DNA of 64,000 bases from Ktedonospora formicarum. Its GTDB lineage: Bacteria > Chloroflexota > Ktedonobacteria > Ktedonobacterales > Ktedonobacteraceae. Where the stretch lies: contig NZ_BNJF01000004.1 in assembly GCF_016587355.1 (NCBI RefSeq), positions 310,001 through 374,000 of the forward strand, given 5' to 3'. A program made the translations under genes and the position numbers. The notes under the pieces are model-generated. The model did not search any database. It worked only from the letters and a program-made list of their open reading frames with translations, and was not told the DNA's origin. Positions 55,014-64,000 of the stretch are shown one piece after another (within the stretch, counting starts at the first letter, position 1; each line of letters opens with the position of its first letter).

Positions 55014-56208
55014 GCTCTTGGACTTGCCTCAAACAGGTTTGATGCCCCATGCCCATCAAAGCCTGGTTCGGTTGGGAGCCCGTCTTCCTTTTGAGGAAGC
55101 GGCCAGTGAACTGCATGCCTTGTTGGGGATCCAGGTCAGCGACTCGCTGGTGCGTCGGCAGACCTTACAAGCAGGAGCCAGAGTCCTGGTCATGCAAACC
55201 GAGCAAGCCAGCGCGGCCTGCGCCCTGGTCGGGGAAGGCACAGAGCCTGTGGCTTGCCGTCTGGCAATGAGTGGAGATGGAGCCATGGTTCCCCTACGAG
55301 GAGGATGTTGGGCAGAAGTCAAAACGGTGGTCATTGCAGAGGTCCTCCCTGCACACACACGCCATCAAGATGCGACGGACAAACGAACCATCAACCACTC
55401 CTGCTTTTCGCGGCTGGCAGATGCAACCACCTTTGCCGACCTGGCATCAGTGGAGATCACACGGCGAGGCATTGAGAGAGCCGCAGCGGTCTGTGCGGTG
55501 CAAGATGGAGCCGAATGGCTTCAAGGCTTTGTGGATGGGCATCGCTTCGATGCCGTGCGGATTTTAGATTTTGCCCATGCAGCCGAGTATCTGGGTCGGA
55601 TCGCCGAACAAGGGGAATTGGCAGGTCAGCATGTGCCCAAAGGCTGGCTAAGAGCCATGCTTCATGAGCTCAAACATCATGGGCCAGAGCGCATCATGAA
55701 GCATATGGCGTGGTGGCAAGAACACCGCCCCTTGCCTGCGGTCAGCGATGCGGTGCGTTATTTTGGCAAGCGCCTTCCTCAGATGCAGTATCAAGAGTTC
55801 CAAACCCAAGGCTGGCCCATTGGCTCAGGCATGGTGGAAAGCGCCAACAAGCGAGTCATGCAGGCGCGGCTCAAACGAGCAGGCATGCATTGGGAGCCCG
55901 CCAACGTGAATCCTCTGCTAGCTTTACGCGATGCCCTGTGTAATCACCGCTGGGAAGAAGTCTGGGACCAGCAACATCAGCGACAAAGAGAAGAGCATCA
56001 TGCCCGACGAGTGCAGCGCAGCCAGCGGCGACGAGCACAACTGGAACAGGTGCTGGAGGAACAGCTTATCGAGATCTTGCTGCTGTCGGCGCGTGGAAAG
56101 GCGAAGGCGCAACAGACTCCCCACAAAGGGAGAACCGAAGGCCAAAAGCGCTGGGGACGCATGACCTTTTCTCGCAAGGCGCTTCCAAACCGATTTGCAA
56201 AAATGTGA
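54961..56208 (+). CDS. ISKra4-family transposase, ORF B (copy 2)
   Basis: Catalytic part, entered by frameshift as FFPLDELLDLPQTGLMP. It has RLAMSGDGAMVPL (first Asp), AVQDGAEWLQGF and RILDFAHAAEYL (second Asp) and GWPIGSGMVESANKRVMQAR (Glu region), and ends with a basic tail near the terminal repeat. There is no start codon with a ribosome site, which supports production as an A-B fusion. Unlike copy 1 it lacks the zinc-finger extension. Confidence 0.87.
   Translation: MSIRAALIVGTAFFPLDELLDLPQTGLMPHAHQSLVRLGARLPFEEAASELHALLGIQVSDSLVRRQTLQAGARVLVMQTEQASAACALVGEGTEPVACRLAMSGDGAMVPLRGGCWAEVKTVVIAEVLPAHTRHQDATDKRTINHSCFSRLADATTFADLASVEITRRGIERAAAVCAVQDGAEWLQGFVDGHRFDAVRILDFAHAAEYLGRIAEQGELAGQHVPKGWLRAMLHELKHHGPERIMKHMAWWQEHRPLPAVSDAVRYFGKRLPQMQYQEFQTQGWPIGSGMVESANKRVMQARLKRAGMHWEPANVNPLLALRDALCNHRWEEVWDQQHQRQREEHHARRVQRSQRRRAQLEQVLEEQLIEILLLSARGKAKAQQTPHKGRTEGQKRWGRMTFSRKALPNRFAKM
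54996..55006 (+). promoter_or_regulatory. Probable programmed frameshift site, ISKra4 copy 2
   Basis: TTTTTTCCCCC at the ORF A/B junction, identical to 36636-36646 in the other copy, including GAGC- or CAGC- before and TCGAT after. A -1 shift fuses the two ORFs. Confidence 0.72.
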
Positions 56209-56300
56209 ATCACACCCAATCCTTCTTATTCACTTGTTGCATTCTGAGAAAACTGTTATACTTCTCAGTACCATATTTAATGCTATCAAAGGTGAGGGGA

Positions 56301-58621
56301 ATGCTTAATCGCACACAACCAGAACCTGTGCAACTTTTTTACTCCTATGCCCACGAGGATGAAGCCCTCCGCACCATGCTGGAGAAGCATCTGAGCCTAT
56401 TGCACCGTCAGGGTTTGCTTGCTCCTTGGCATGACCGCAAGATCCAAGCGGGGGCAGAATGGAAACAAGAGATCGATGAGCATCTCAATGCCGCAACGAT
56501 CATCCTTCTACTGCTGAGCTCCGACTTTCTCGCCTCCGACTACTGCTATGAGCACGAGATGCAACGGGCAATGGAGCGCCATGAACGCGGCGAGGCTCGT
56601 GTCATTCCGATCATCCTGCGTCCCTGTAGTTGGCAAAGTGCTCCCTTTGGTTCATTGCAGGCGCTTCCTCGCAATGGACAGGCTATCACGACATGGAGGA
56701 ATCGGGACGCCGCATTTCTGGAAGTGGAACAGAGTCTGCGAGCCCTGATCGAGTATCATCCTTCTCCGACTCCTGTTTCGCGTTCCACGGCCAAAAGCCG
56801 TGAGAATATGGCGCTGCGTTTGCAGTCGATGTACCATGAACTCCTGGCAGATTCGTTGCAAGAAGCCGCATGGATTGAACTAGGCCTCTCCATGCAGCCG
56901 AATGCGGTGCAGAACGCGACGAATCTCTGGCTGCGTCAAGTCACCAGACCTGCCCATCCCCTTCCTCCTGGCACGTCCATTTCCAAAGTCTATCAGGAAG
57001 CCAACCAGGAACTTTTGCTTCTAGGCAAACCCGGCACGGGGAAATCGACGTTGTTGTATCAGCTTGGTCATGATCTGCTCAAGGAAGCAATCAAACATCC
57101 GAGGCATCCCTTACCTGTCTTGTTTCCTCTCTCGTCCTGGGCCCAGAAGCGCCTTCCCTTGCAGGAGTGGATCGTGGAGCAATTGGCTTCCCCGCTCTAT
57201 GAGGTTCCCCGAAAGTTGAGCCAGCAATGGGTCCAGGATGAGCAGATTCTCCCGCTTCTGGATGGCCTGGATGAAATGGAAGAGACAGCGCGGCCAGCCT
57301 GTATTGCCGCCATCAATACCTATCGGCGCGAACATCCTCTTCGTCCGCTGGTGGTCTGTAGTCGAAGCAACGAATACAGAACGGCCTCAAAGCCGGAACG
57401 ATTACGTCTCCAAAGCGCGGTTGAGGTTCAGCCTCTCTCTCCTGCGCAATTGGAGGCCACGCTCAACCAGGCGGACAAGCCGTTTGCCCCGCTGCGAGCA
57501 GCGCTCAAAGCGAATCCAGCGTTGCGGGAACTCGCCAGGACGCCTCTGTGGCTGGCTGTGCTCCTGCTGATGTTCAGAAATGCTTCTTCCGTTGAGACAT
57601 TGCCCCAACGACGCTCCGATCAAGGGCGGAACCTCTTTGAGCAATATGTCCAGCGAATGGTGGAACGGAAAGGAGACAGGAGACGCTATCCTCTCAAGCC
57701 CACGGTGCACTGGCTGAGCTTTCTGGCGAGGCAGATGCGCCAGCAGAACCAGACGATCTTCTCGGTGGAACTGCTCCAACCAGATTGGCTTCCCAAGCAA
57801 TACCAGTCCATGTATCATCAGAGTCTCAGCATATTTGTTGCGGTGCTCATCGGGCTAAACATTACTCTCCTCGTCACGTTTCGCTTAGGGTTGCGCATCG
57901 GGCTGCTCGGCGGCATGCTCGCGATAACGATCGTCAGGCTGGCGTTCAGGGAGGTCATCGGGAAAGAACGTCGAATAGCACTGGCTGAGCACATCACCTG
58001 GTCCTGGATAAGGGCTGGAAAAGGATTCTTTGTTGGGCTTGGTGCTGAGCCATTGCTCCTGTCATTCGTCGGGCTACTCGTCAGGCAGGACTCGGGGCCG
58101 GTGAAAGACTTGAGCATCGGATGGTTCATCGTAGGGATTGCCTACCTGGTCGCTGGACTCCTTGGATTGCTCCTCGGTGGGTTGGCACCATCGCAATCTC
58201 TTGAACGCCATACCTTTTCCCCTGGCGAAGGCATTCGTCGTTCACTCTGGAATGGATTGTTCATTGGGCTGCTTGCCGGGTCGCTTACTGGACTGACTGC
58301 TGGATTAGTTGCCGGGCCAATCCCCGGGTTGCTCATTGGACTGGCCGCCCTACTGGTCTCTGGATTGTTTCGAGGGCTCCTTGCCACCATCCAGCATACG
58401 CTCCTGCGCTTCTGGTTGAGAAGAGCTGGCTGCTTCCCATTCCAGGTTGGAGCCTTTCTCGAAGATGCCCGCGCTCGCCACCTGCTCCAGCGCGTGGGGG
58501 GAGCTATCGCTTCACCCATCGATTCTTGCTAGACTACTTCGCGGATCTGGATGAAGCGACGACCCCTACATCTGTTTCCGCTCCAACATCAGAAGCATCG
58601 ATAAGTGAACCCAAGACTTGA
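56301..58621 (+). CDS. TIR-NACHT-membrane (STAND-like) protein, frameshifted near the end as read
   Basis: From ATG 56301 the first 140 residues form a TIR domain (VQLFYSYAHEDEALRTMLEK, then LSSDFLASDYCYEHEM and RVIPIILRPCSW). A NACHT-type ATPase follows with Walker A LLLLGKPGTGKSTLLYQLG near residue 240, Walker B ILPLLDGLDEME near 320 and VVCSRSNEY. The last third has at least five membrane helices rich in Gly and Leu. The frame closes at 58532 with IASPIDSC; one extra G in the G6 run at 58496-58501 gives RVGGSYRFTHRFLLDYFADL and a stop at 58621, the usual end of this type. TIR-NACHT proteins commonly act in phage defence by NAD depletion after sensing; that is inference here. An IS lies just upstream. 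Confidence 0.85.
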
Positions 58622-58708
58622 TCGTCGTCTGCCAAAGATGCCAACATATGGTGTCTTCATGCCAATGCATAAAGACAAACCCCAATATCAATCGTCGTGT
58701 GACAAAAA

Positions 58709-59125
58709 GTGAAATCCGGATGGCGATATGTTCTTGAAATGCCGGGATCACCAGCGGAACACCTTGCCTTGTTGATAGAGAGATTGGTACAAGCCAGACG
58801 CGAATACCCCGAAATCTACCAGATTCTGGATCAGGTAAAAAATGCTGAGGCAACGCCTTTCAACCTACGTGAACGCTTCCACCAGCAGAGTCAGACGTTT
58901 CACGATGTAATGAGGCAACTGATCATCGAGGGCCAGGCCGAAGGCTCGGTTGCAGCAGGCGATCCAGAGCAGTTAGTGACCGCTTTTGTCGCCTGCTTTG
59001 AAGGGTTAACCAGATTGGCGTTACATAACCCGGAGCAGTTCAAACAATCTTGTCCTGACGCAAGCATTCTCCTGAGGATGCTTCAGCCAGAAGCTCATCG
59101 ACAGGGAAATTTCATCTCATCTCCT
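58709..59125 (+). pseudogene. TetR-family regulator, C-terminal remnant
   Basis: The frame encodes a TetR-type ligand-binding domain: ALLIERLVQARREYPEIYQI, DVMRQLIIEGQAEGSVAAGD and VTAFVACFEGLTRLAL. The DNA-binding helix-turn-helix is missing; the DNA upstream shows no trace of it. The 3' end runs into the left terminal repeat of the ISL3 element at 59126. So both ends have been lost. Confidence 0.65.
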
Positions 59126-59219
59126 GGTTCTGGCTCACTCTTGGTGATTCAGGCTGCTTGCTACTTGTACATTGATAGATCGTCCTACATGAATAAGAGA
59201 CACTTGTGGAAGGATATTG

Positions 59220-60728
59220 ATGAAGATGCAAGTGAAGCAAGTAGCCGCTCTCCCAAAGCAGCTCGCAATCATGAATATCAAAATAAGTGATGATGTGCTT
59301 ACAATCACTTCTCTTTCAACACAGGCTTGCCCATGTTGTCCGCTCTGTGGCAAACCATCCGCACGGATACATAGCCGCTACATTCGTCAGGTAGCCGATT
59401 TGCCCTGCGGCGGACGGCAAGTTCGTCTTCTGGTGCAGGTGCGCAAATGCTTTTGTGAGACACCCGATTGTATCCGAAAAATCTTTATGGAGCGCCTGAC
59501 GCCCTTCGTGAATACCTTTGCACGAGTCACGCAGCGCTTGTTTCAAATTGTGCAAGTTATTGGGCTAGCAACCGGCGGCAGGCTAGGAGTTCGTGTCACA
59601 GATCGGCTCGGAATACAGATCTCGCGCCATACCATTCTCCGACGCATTATGGCGCTGCCTACAGAGCCAATTGGACCGGTGCTGCAGATTGGCATTGACG
59701 ACTTTGCTTTTAGGCGTGGTCGCAAGTTTGGCACCATCATCGTGGATTTACGAACACATAAGGTACTCGATGTGCTACCAGACCGGACGACTGACACTTC
59801 CGCCGCCTGGATGGCAACCCACCCAGAAATTGAAGTAGTGAGCCGAGATCGAGGAGGAGACTACGCTGCCGCAGCTAGGAAAGCGGTTCCAGAAGCCACG
59901 CAGACGGCAGATCGTTTCCATGTGTTGAAGAACCTTGGAGAGGCTCTGGAGGGAGTCCTCTCACGTCATCTTGCCATTCACCGCAGAGGTCAGGCAGAGC
60001 AATCAAGGGCCACTCCTCTCTCCACTACGCACCCCATACAACCACCAAAATTGAGCCCAAAGGAAGCCGAACTGAGCCAAGCGAAGCGAGAGGAACGCCT
60101 GGCGAAATACGAGCAAGTCGTGGCCCTACGGAAACTGGGCTTCTCGCAGACTGCCATTGCCAACCAGGTTGGAATCGGTCATGCCACCGTTTCGCGCTGG
60201 TTGCGCAGTGATGCGTTTCCCGAACAACCACCACGTCCGCGAAAAAGCCGCCTTGATCCCTATCTCAAAGAGGTGAGCAAGCGGTGGGAGGCAGGCTGTC
60301 ACAACATCGCTCAGTTGCATCGGGAGTTGGTCGCTTCTGGTGCCCCCTTGACCTACAAGGTTGTATACAAGCAACTGGTTCATTACCTTCCAGAAGGGCG
60401 GAAGAATGCACAAAAGCCCGATCAGCTTCCACGGCCTCCTGTGCTAGCACGGCAAGCTGTCTTCCTGTTTCTTCGCAGACCTTTGGAACTGGAGGCAGAC
60501 GAACAAGAAACGCTGGCATTGCTCCAGTCTCTGCACACAGAGGTGAAGCTGGCTTACGAGCTGGTTCAGCAATTCGCTCAGATGGTACGCACGCGCACAG
60601 GAGAACAGCTCGATGACTGGCTCGAACGGGTAAAAGCCAGCAAGATTCGCGAACTGCAAGGCTTTGTTGCTGGCGTGGAACGTGACAAAGCAGCGGTGCT
60701 AGCAGGACTTACTCTTCCTCAAAACAAC
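59220..60728 (+). pseudogene. ISL3-family transposase, first part
   Basis: About 503 codons from ATG 59220 (GGAAGGA five nt upstream). The N-terminal zinc finger CPCCPLCGKPSARIHSRY, the catalytic region IGIDDFAFRRGRKFGTIIVD (first Asp), VVSRDRGGDYAAAARKAVP (second Asp) and an internal helix-turn-helix insert (FSQTAIANQVGIGHATVSRW) are present. The frame reaches LTLPQNN and is then cut by the inserted element, giving a false stop at 60743. The missing 35 codons are at 63088-63192. Confidence 0.9.
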
Positions 60729-60767
60729 GATCACGTTGCATAATGCACCTCGTCACTTGGATCAATA

Positions 60768-62778
60768 TCATATCGTTTCAGCCAGAAGCGGTTGCCTCTC
60801 CTGTGGAAGAAAGAGGCAGGATCCACGATCATTGTAACAGATCCCAATAATACGTTCTTGACGATACCAACGCCAAATGGTTTGGGCTGTAACACCGTAG
60901 GAGTGCGCCAATTCGTCAGCGGTCAGCAGCCCTTGAGCTCGCAGGCGGGTACATCGATCTGCAAGCCCGTGATGTCGACGCAGTTGATAGACATGCGTGC
61001 TGAGAAAAGGCAACCCCTCAAAGGTGCGGAAACCTTGCTGGTTCAACTGCTCAGCCACCTCTGCATCCGTATATTCCTCAAGAAGGCGGTCCATGGCTGC
61101 CAATGTCTCTGGAGGGGTCAAACGCGATTGGGACAACGGCAGAGGGAGTTCTACCATGATCGTCTGTGTAGCCCCTCCCTTGAAGCGAATATGTGCCACA
61201 ATCTGATCCGTTTTGTGGACCGTTACGTCTTCAATGACCAGCCGAACTGCACGCTTGCGCTCTCGTGCGGTGGTCTTGGGGCCGTTCCAGAACCGGCGAA
61301 ACCGTTCGGGTACCTGCTCAATATCCGTCCGCTCTTCCACGCTCACTTGCTGCTGATCGCCCTGGTTGTAGCGCTCTTCAACTGCTCGTGCTTCCTCCAA
61401 GGCGACCAGTTTCGCGTTCCATTCCGCTTCCAAAACGCTTGCTACCAGACGATTGTTCGGATCGACTTTGAGATAACGCCGTTGCGCTAACTCCGCTTCG
61501 TATTGCGCACGCTCTACTTGGAGATGACGCAAGCGACGAGCCTCATCTGCTCGCTGGATGACTTCCTCCTGTACTGCCAAGGTCAAGGCGAGGGCTTCGG
61601 GGGTCATGCGCTCCAGGAGCACCGCCCCAACGGCTTGATCCAGATCTCGCCCAGGAATGCGTTGACAGGGAGTATTCCCCTGGGCAATGCTTCGGCTCTG
61701 GCACAGATAATCTGGGATGATACGCTGCCCTCTGCGCTGGTGAGAGCGCACCGTCATCCGTTCGCCGCAGCAGCCACAGAGGATCAAACCCTGCAAGAGC
61801 GCAGGTCCCTCTCGTGGTGGGGAAAAACGCTTGGGAGCATACGCTTGGCTGTTCAAAGCAAGCTGTGACGCGTTCTCTCTCAAAGTCTTCCCAACTAATA
61901 TACCCAACATGAGCCTCACGCACAAGGGCTACCCAGTTGGCGCGGGGAACATCCTGAATGTGGAGCTTGCCATCAGCCGTCTTCGTCGTACGTGAACGCC
62001 CGTAGACATAGGCTCCCGCATACGCTGGATGATGCAGGAGCCGCAACACATCATGATGCTCGATCTCTGCCCAGACCAGTTCTCCTTGATGCGCTCCCCG
62101 ACGCAAGCGACGCGGGAAGAGCAAATGCTGTTGACGAAAGTGGCGGACGGTCGTAAAGGCCGAGCCAGTGTGCGCAAAACTGCGAAAGACCTCGCGAATG
62201 CTGGCCTGCACTTGGAGATCGGGATCAAGCACCACCACATCCGTTTCGGTGTAGACAAATCCGATGGGTAAGGTCAATTTGAGGGCTCCCCGACGCGCTT
62301 TGTTGAGGATACCGCCTTGCAGTCGAGCACGCAGGATAAAAAGCTCAGCCTCACTCATGGTGCCTTTCAGGCCAAGCAAAAGCCGGTCGTTGAAAGTCGC
62401 TGGATCATAGAGCCCTTCTTCGTCCAGGATCAAGGTGCGGGTAAGCGCACAAATTTCCAGGAGCTGATGCCAGTCGCTGGAGTTGCGTGCCAGCCGAGAA
62501 ACCTCCAGCCCCAAGACCAACCCAACCTGTCCAAGGCCAACTTCAGCCACTAGGCGCTGGAAGCCTAAACGATCAGCAGTTGAGGCTCCCGAATGACCCA
62601 GATCTTGATCAATCACGACAATACGCTCCTGGCTCCAGCCAAGCGCCAGCGCCCGTTCGCGGAGCGCATATTGGCGAGCAGTGCTTTCGGTATTTTCGAG
62701 CACTTGTTGAAGTGTACTTTGCCGCACATACAGATATGCCAGGCGACTGAGATGATGAGCGCTGACCTGCTGGGTCAT
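60768..62778 (-). pseudogene. Large serine recombinase, split by an internal deletion
   Basis: The first frame from ATG 62778 (AAGGAGG upstream) has the resolvase domain with catalytic Ser in YLYVRQSTLQQVLENTES, GLEVSRLARNSSDW and the recombinase domain with HPAYAGAYVYGR. It loses frame near 61890 after SWEDFERE. The second frame, to 60768, has RENASQLALNSQAY, PPREGPALLQGL, the zinc ribbon CGCCGERM...CQRIPGRDLD, a coiled coil and a C-terminal MerR-like HTH (LTADELAHSYGVTAQTIWRW). The junction is best explained by a short out-of-frame deletion. The protein should be inactive. Confidence 0.85.
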
Positions 62779-62779
62779 C

Positions 62780-63052
62780 TTAGTGATCCTCCTTCTGGTG
62801 AGTCTTGAGTAGCTGGTTGAGGGGTCCTATGTCTTCAAAACGAAGCATGGTTCGCCCTGCGGCAACAACCAGAAAGGGATCAGGAGGGGCGAGACTGGTC
62901 CAGGCCAGAGGGAGAGAGCGGACCTGATGTGTCTGCGGATCTGTAAAGAAGACGCGCTCTTCTCCCCAGGCGCGGCTCTGCGAGAGCAGAGGGAAGCTAT
63001 GACCACTGAGAGGATGAAAGGGATGGGTGATGGTAAAGGAATGCTCACCATT
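62780..63052 (-). CDS. DUF5372-like small protein paired with the recombinase
   Basis: Ninety codons ending two bases before the recombinase start (TAA-G-ATG). The translation reads FTITHPFHPLSGHSF, WGEERVFFTDPQTHQVRSLP and WTSLAPPDPFLVVAAGRTML, the pattern of DUF5372 proteins that accompany such recombinases. The given upstream limit is where homology starts; no in-frame ATG or clear start exists there, so the real start may be a rare codon further upstream or the 5' end may be lost. An overlapping frame with ATG at 63051 has no such similarity. Confidence 0.6.
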   Translation of the reverse strand, partial: NGEHSFTITHPFHPLSGHSFPLLSQSRAWGEERVFFTDPQTHQVRSLPLAWTSLAPPDPFLVVAAGRTMLRFEDIGPLNQLLKTHQKEDH

Positions 63053-63087
63053 CGTGTTATTAGGTGTAGTTGACAGTTCGTTTAAAC

Positions 63088-63192
63088 AGTCTCGTTGAAG
63101 GGAAAGTGAACAAGCTGAAGCTCATTAAGCGTATGATGTTCGGAAGGGCTGCATTTCCTTTATTACGGCAACGTGTTCTTCACGCACTGTAA
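63088..63192 (+). pseudogene. ISL3-family transposase, C-terminal part
   Basis: Thirty-five codons reading LVEGKVNKLKLIKRMMFGRA then AFPLLRQRVLHAL and a stop, the conserved end of ISL3 transposases with the catalytic Glu in VEG. It is in phase with the first part at 59220-60728 once the inserted element is removed. Confidence 0.9.
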
Positions 63193-63495
63193 AACAGATG
63201 AACGGAATGTTCTCTGTTCATTTACTCTTTCTCAGAGAATATTCGTTCATCACCACAAGTGAGCCAGAACCACTTCATCATTTACCATGTGGTTCGATGC
63301 ATGGCATGGTTCGACGGTCATACTCGTGCTCAGACTCGTCGTTCGGCTTTTACAACAGAAACTTTTAGCTAGCAGAGTGCGTATCTGAATTGAACCTCGT
63401 TGTGGGAATATGAAAAAATGCTACGATCTTCTTACGAGGGTTTTTCTGTTCCGCTATCGATCATGCGTCATTTAATGACTAGTGAGGAGGGAATG

Positions 63496-63963
63496 ATGGA
63501 AACCATGCCGCCCTTGCCACCGTTTACACAAGAAACCGCAATACAGAAAGTACGTCTGGCCGAGGATGCCTGGAATACGCGCGATCCTGACCGGGTTGTG
63601 CTGGCATATACGGAGGATACAAGCTGGCGCAACCGAGCTGAATTCCCCGTTGGGCGCGAAGAGGCCCGCCAATTTCTGCAACGCAAGTGGTCAAAGGAAC
63701 TGGACTATCGTTTGATTAAGGAATTGTGGGCGTATTCCGGTAATCGCATTGCAGTGCGCTTTGCCTACGAATGGCATGATGATTCCAATCAATGGTTCCG
63801 TAGCTACGGCAATGAAAATTGGGAATTCAATGAGCAAGGCTTGATGATGCGCCGCTATGCAAGCATTAACGATAGGCCGATTAAAGAATCGGATCGCAAG
63901 TTTTTCTGGATGCTCGGTCGGCGTCCAGATGACCATCCAGGATTGAGTGAATTGGGACTGTAA
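63496..63963 (+). CDS. NTF2-like (DUF1348-type) protein
   Basis: A 155-aa protein from ATG 63496, five nt after GAGGAGG; an ATG just before it is too close and the open frame upstream lacks a site. The SnoaL/NTF2-like fold is shown by AEDAWNTRDPDRVVLAYTED, RNRAEFPVGREEARQFLQRK, RFAYEWHDDSNQWFRSYGN and RRYASINDRPI, matching the DUF1348 family. These are small single-domain proteins of unknown reaction. The 200 nt before it hold the ISL3 right end. Confidence 0.85.
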   Translation: METMPPLPPFTQETAIQKVRLAEDAWNTRDPDRVVLAYTEDTSWRNRAEFPVGREEARQFLQRKWSKELDYRLIKELWAYSGNRIAVRFAYEWHDDSNQWFRSYGNENWEFNEQGLMMRRYASINDRPIKESDRKFFWMLGRRPDDHPGLSELGL

Positions 63964-64000
63964 GAAATTGAGTGTCCTCGTACTCTGTTCCTCATTGGTG

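Larger units (their letters stand above)
54577..56217 (+). mobile_element. ISKra4-family element, copy 2
   Basis: 1641 bp. The terminal repeats are 24 bp with two mismatches at 54577-54600 and 56194-56217 (ends GGGTGT and ACACCC). Both flanks carry AATCCTTCT (54568-54576 and 56218-56226), a 9-bp target duplication. It carries overlapping ORFs A and B. Confidence 0.9.
60729..63087 (-). mobile_element. Serine-recombinase mobile element inserted in the ISL3 gene
   Basis: About 2.36 kb carrying a large serine recombinase and a DUF5372-like small gene. The ISL3 coding frame resumes exactly after it: QNN before 60729 and SLVEGKVNKLKLIKRMMFG from 63088. Both borders carry AAC, a possible 2-3 bp crossover core (60726-60728 and 63085-63087). 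No long inverted repeats are present, as expected for serine-recombinase elements. Confidence 0.8.
59126..63271 (+). mobile_element. ISL3-family element, split by a serine-recombinase element
   Basis: Terminal repeats begin GGTTCTGGCTCACT at 59126 and, reading inward, at 63271, with similarity for about 23 bp. The transposase gene is interrupted at 60728/63088 by a 2.36-kb insertion. Without it the element is about 1.79 kb. No target duplication was seen at the ends. Confidence 0.82.

Noticed and set aside
62827..63051. 74-aa minus-strand frame starting at 63051
   Set aside because: The overlapping frame shows clear DUF5372-like sequence and ends next to the recombinase start; this one does not.

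Overview
The window looks like an accessory, mobile-element-rich stretch of a Chloroflexota chromosome or megaplasmid, most likely class Ktedonobacteria. This is inferred from protein character: a class I lanthipeptide locus, a membrane-anchored TIR-NACHT protein of a style common in that group, F420-type LLM oxidoreductase, and a very dense IS load from many families. No rRNA, tRNA or CRISPR array was found.

Layout. 0-3.6 kb: dnaE on the minus strand. 3.7-9.2 kb: a compact minus-strand lanthipeptide locus (lanA candidate, lanC, lanB, plus a secreted protein of unknown role). 9.7-20.5 kb: a plus-strand type IV secretion/conjugation operon (VirB6/TrbL-like, CHAP hydrolase, VirB2-like, PrgI-like, VirB4, VirD4/TraG-type ATPase, an unknown protein, and a DUF3102-type protein); no relaxase is in view. 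20.8-24.2 kb: a TetR regulator with two matching operators, an MFS drug exporter and an LLM oxidoreductase. 24.3-29 kb: a duplicated fragment of the DUF3102 region, a broken immunity-like gene, a YwqG-like protein, a WD40 propeller and small unknown genes. 29.3-38.8 kb: an insertion-sequence pile-up with three-level nesting. 39-46.2 kb: an ATP-grasp gene, then a response regulator, histidine kinase, ABC permease, ABC ATPase and S41 peptidase, with 11-bp repeat boxes in front of both transcription units. 46.4-50.3 kb: an IS605-like tnpB element that has been split by an IS4 element and by an ORF-less group II intron. 50.6-54.5 kb: the second DUF3102/immunity-like block and an orphan Rhs tail with a Hint domain. 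54.6-63.3 kb: an ISKra4-type IS, a TIR-NACHT protein, a TetR remnant, and an ISL3 element split by a serine-recombinase element. 63.5 kb: an NTF2-like protein.

How the genes work together. The LanB/LanC pair can dehydrate and cyclise the 72-residue precursor, but no dedicated LanT, LanP or immunity gene is adjacent. The conjugation genes are translationally coupled by ATGA overlaps and look like one operon of an integrative element. The kinase/regulator pair probably controls its own promoter and that of the ABC exporter through the same repeat boxes.

A recurrent theme is frame disruption. Seven genes or gene segments are broken by single-base changes that each lie in a short G or C run, so consensus-sequencing error must be excluded before calling them pseudogenes. 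Other disruptions (nested insertions with target duplications, a 16-bp insertion, a probable slipped-strand deletion) are real structural events visible in the sequence.
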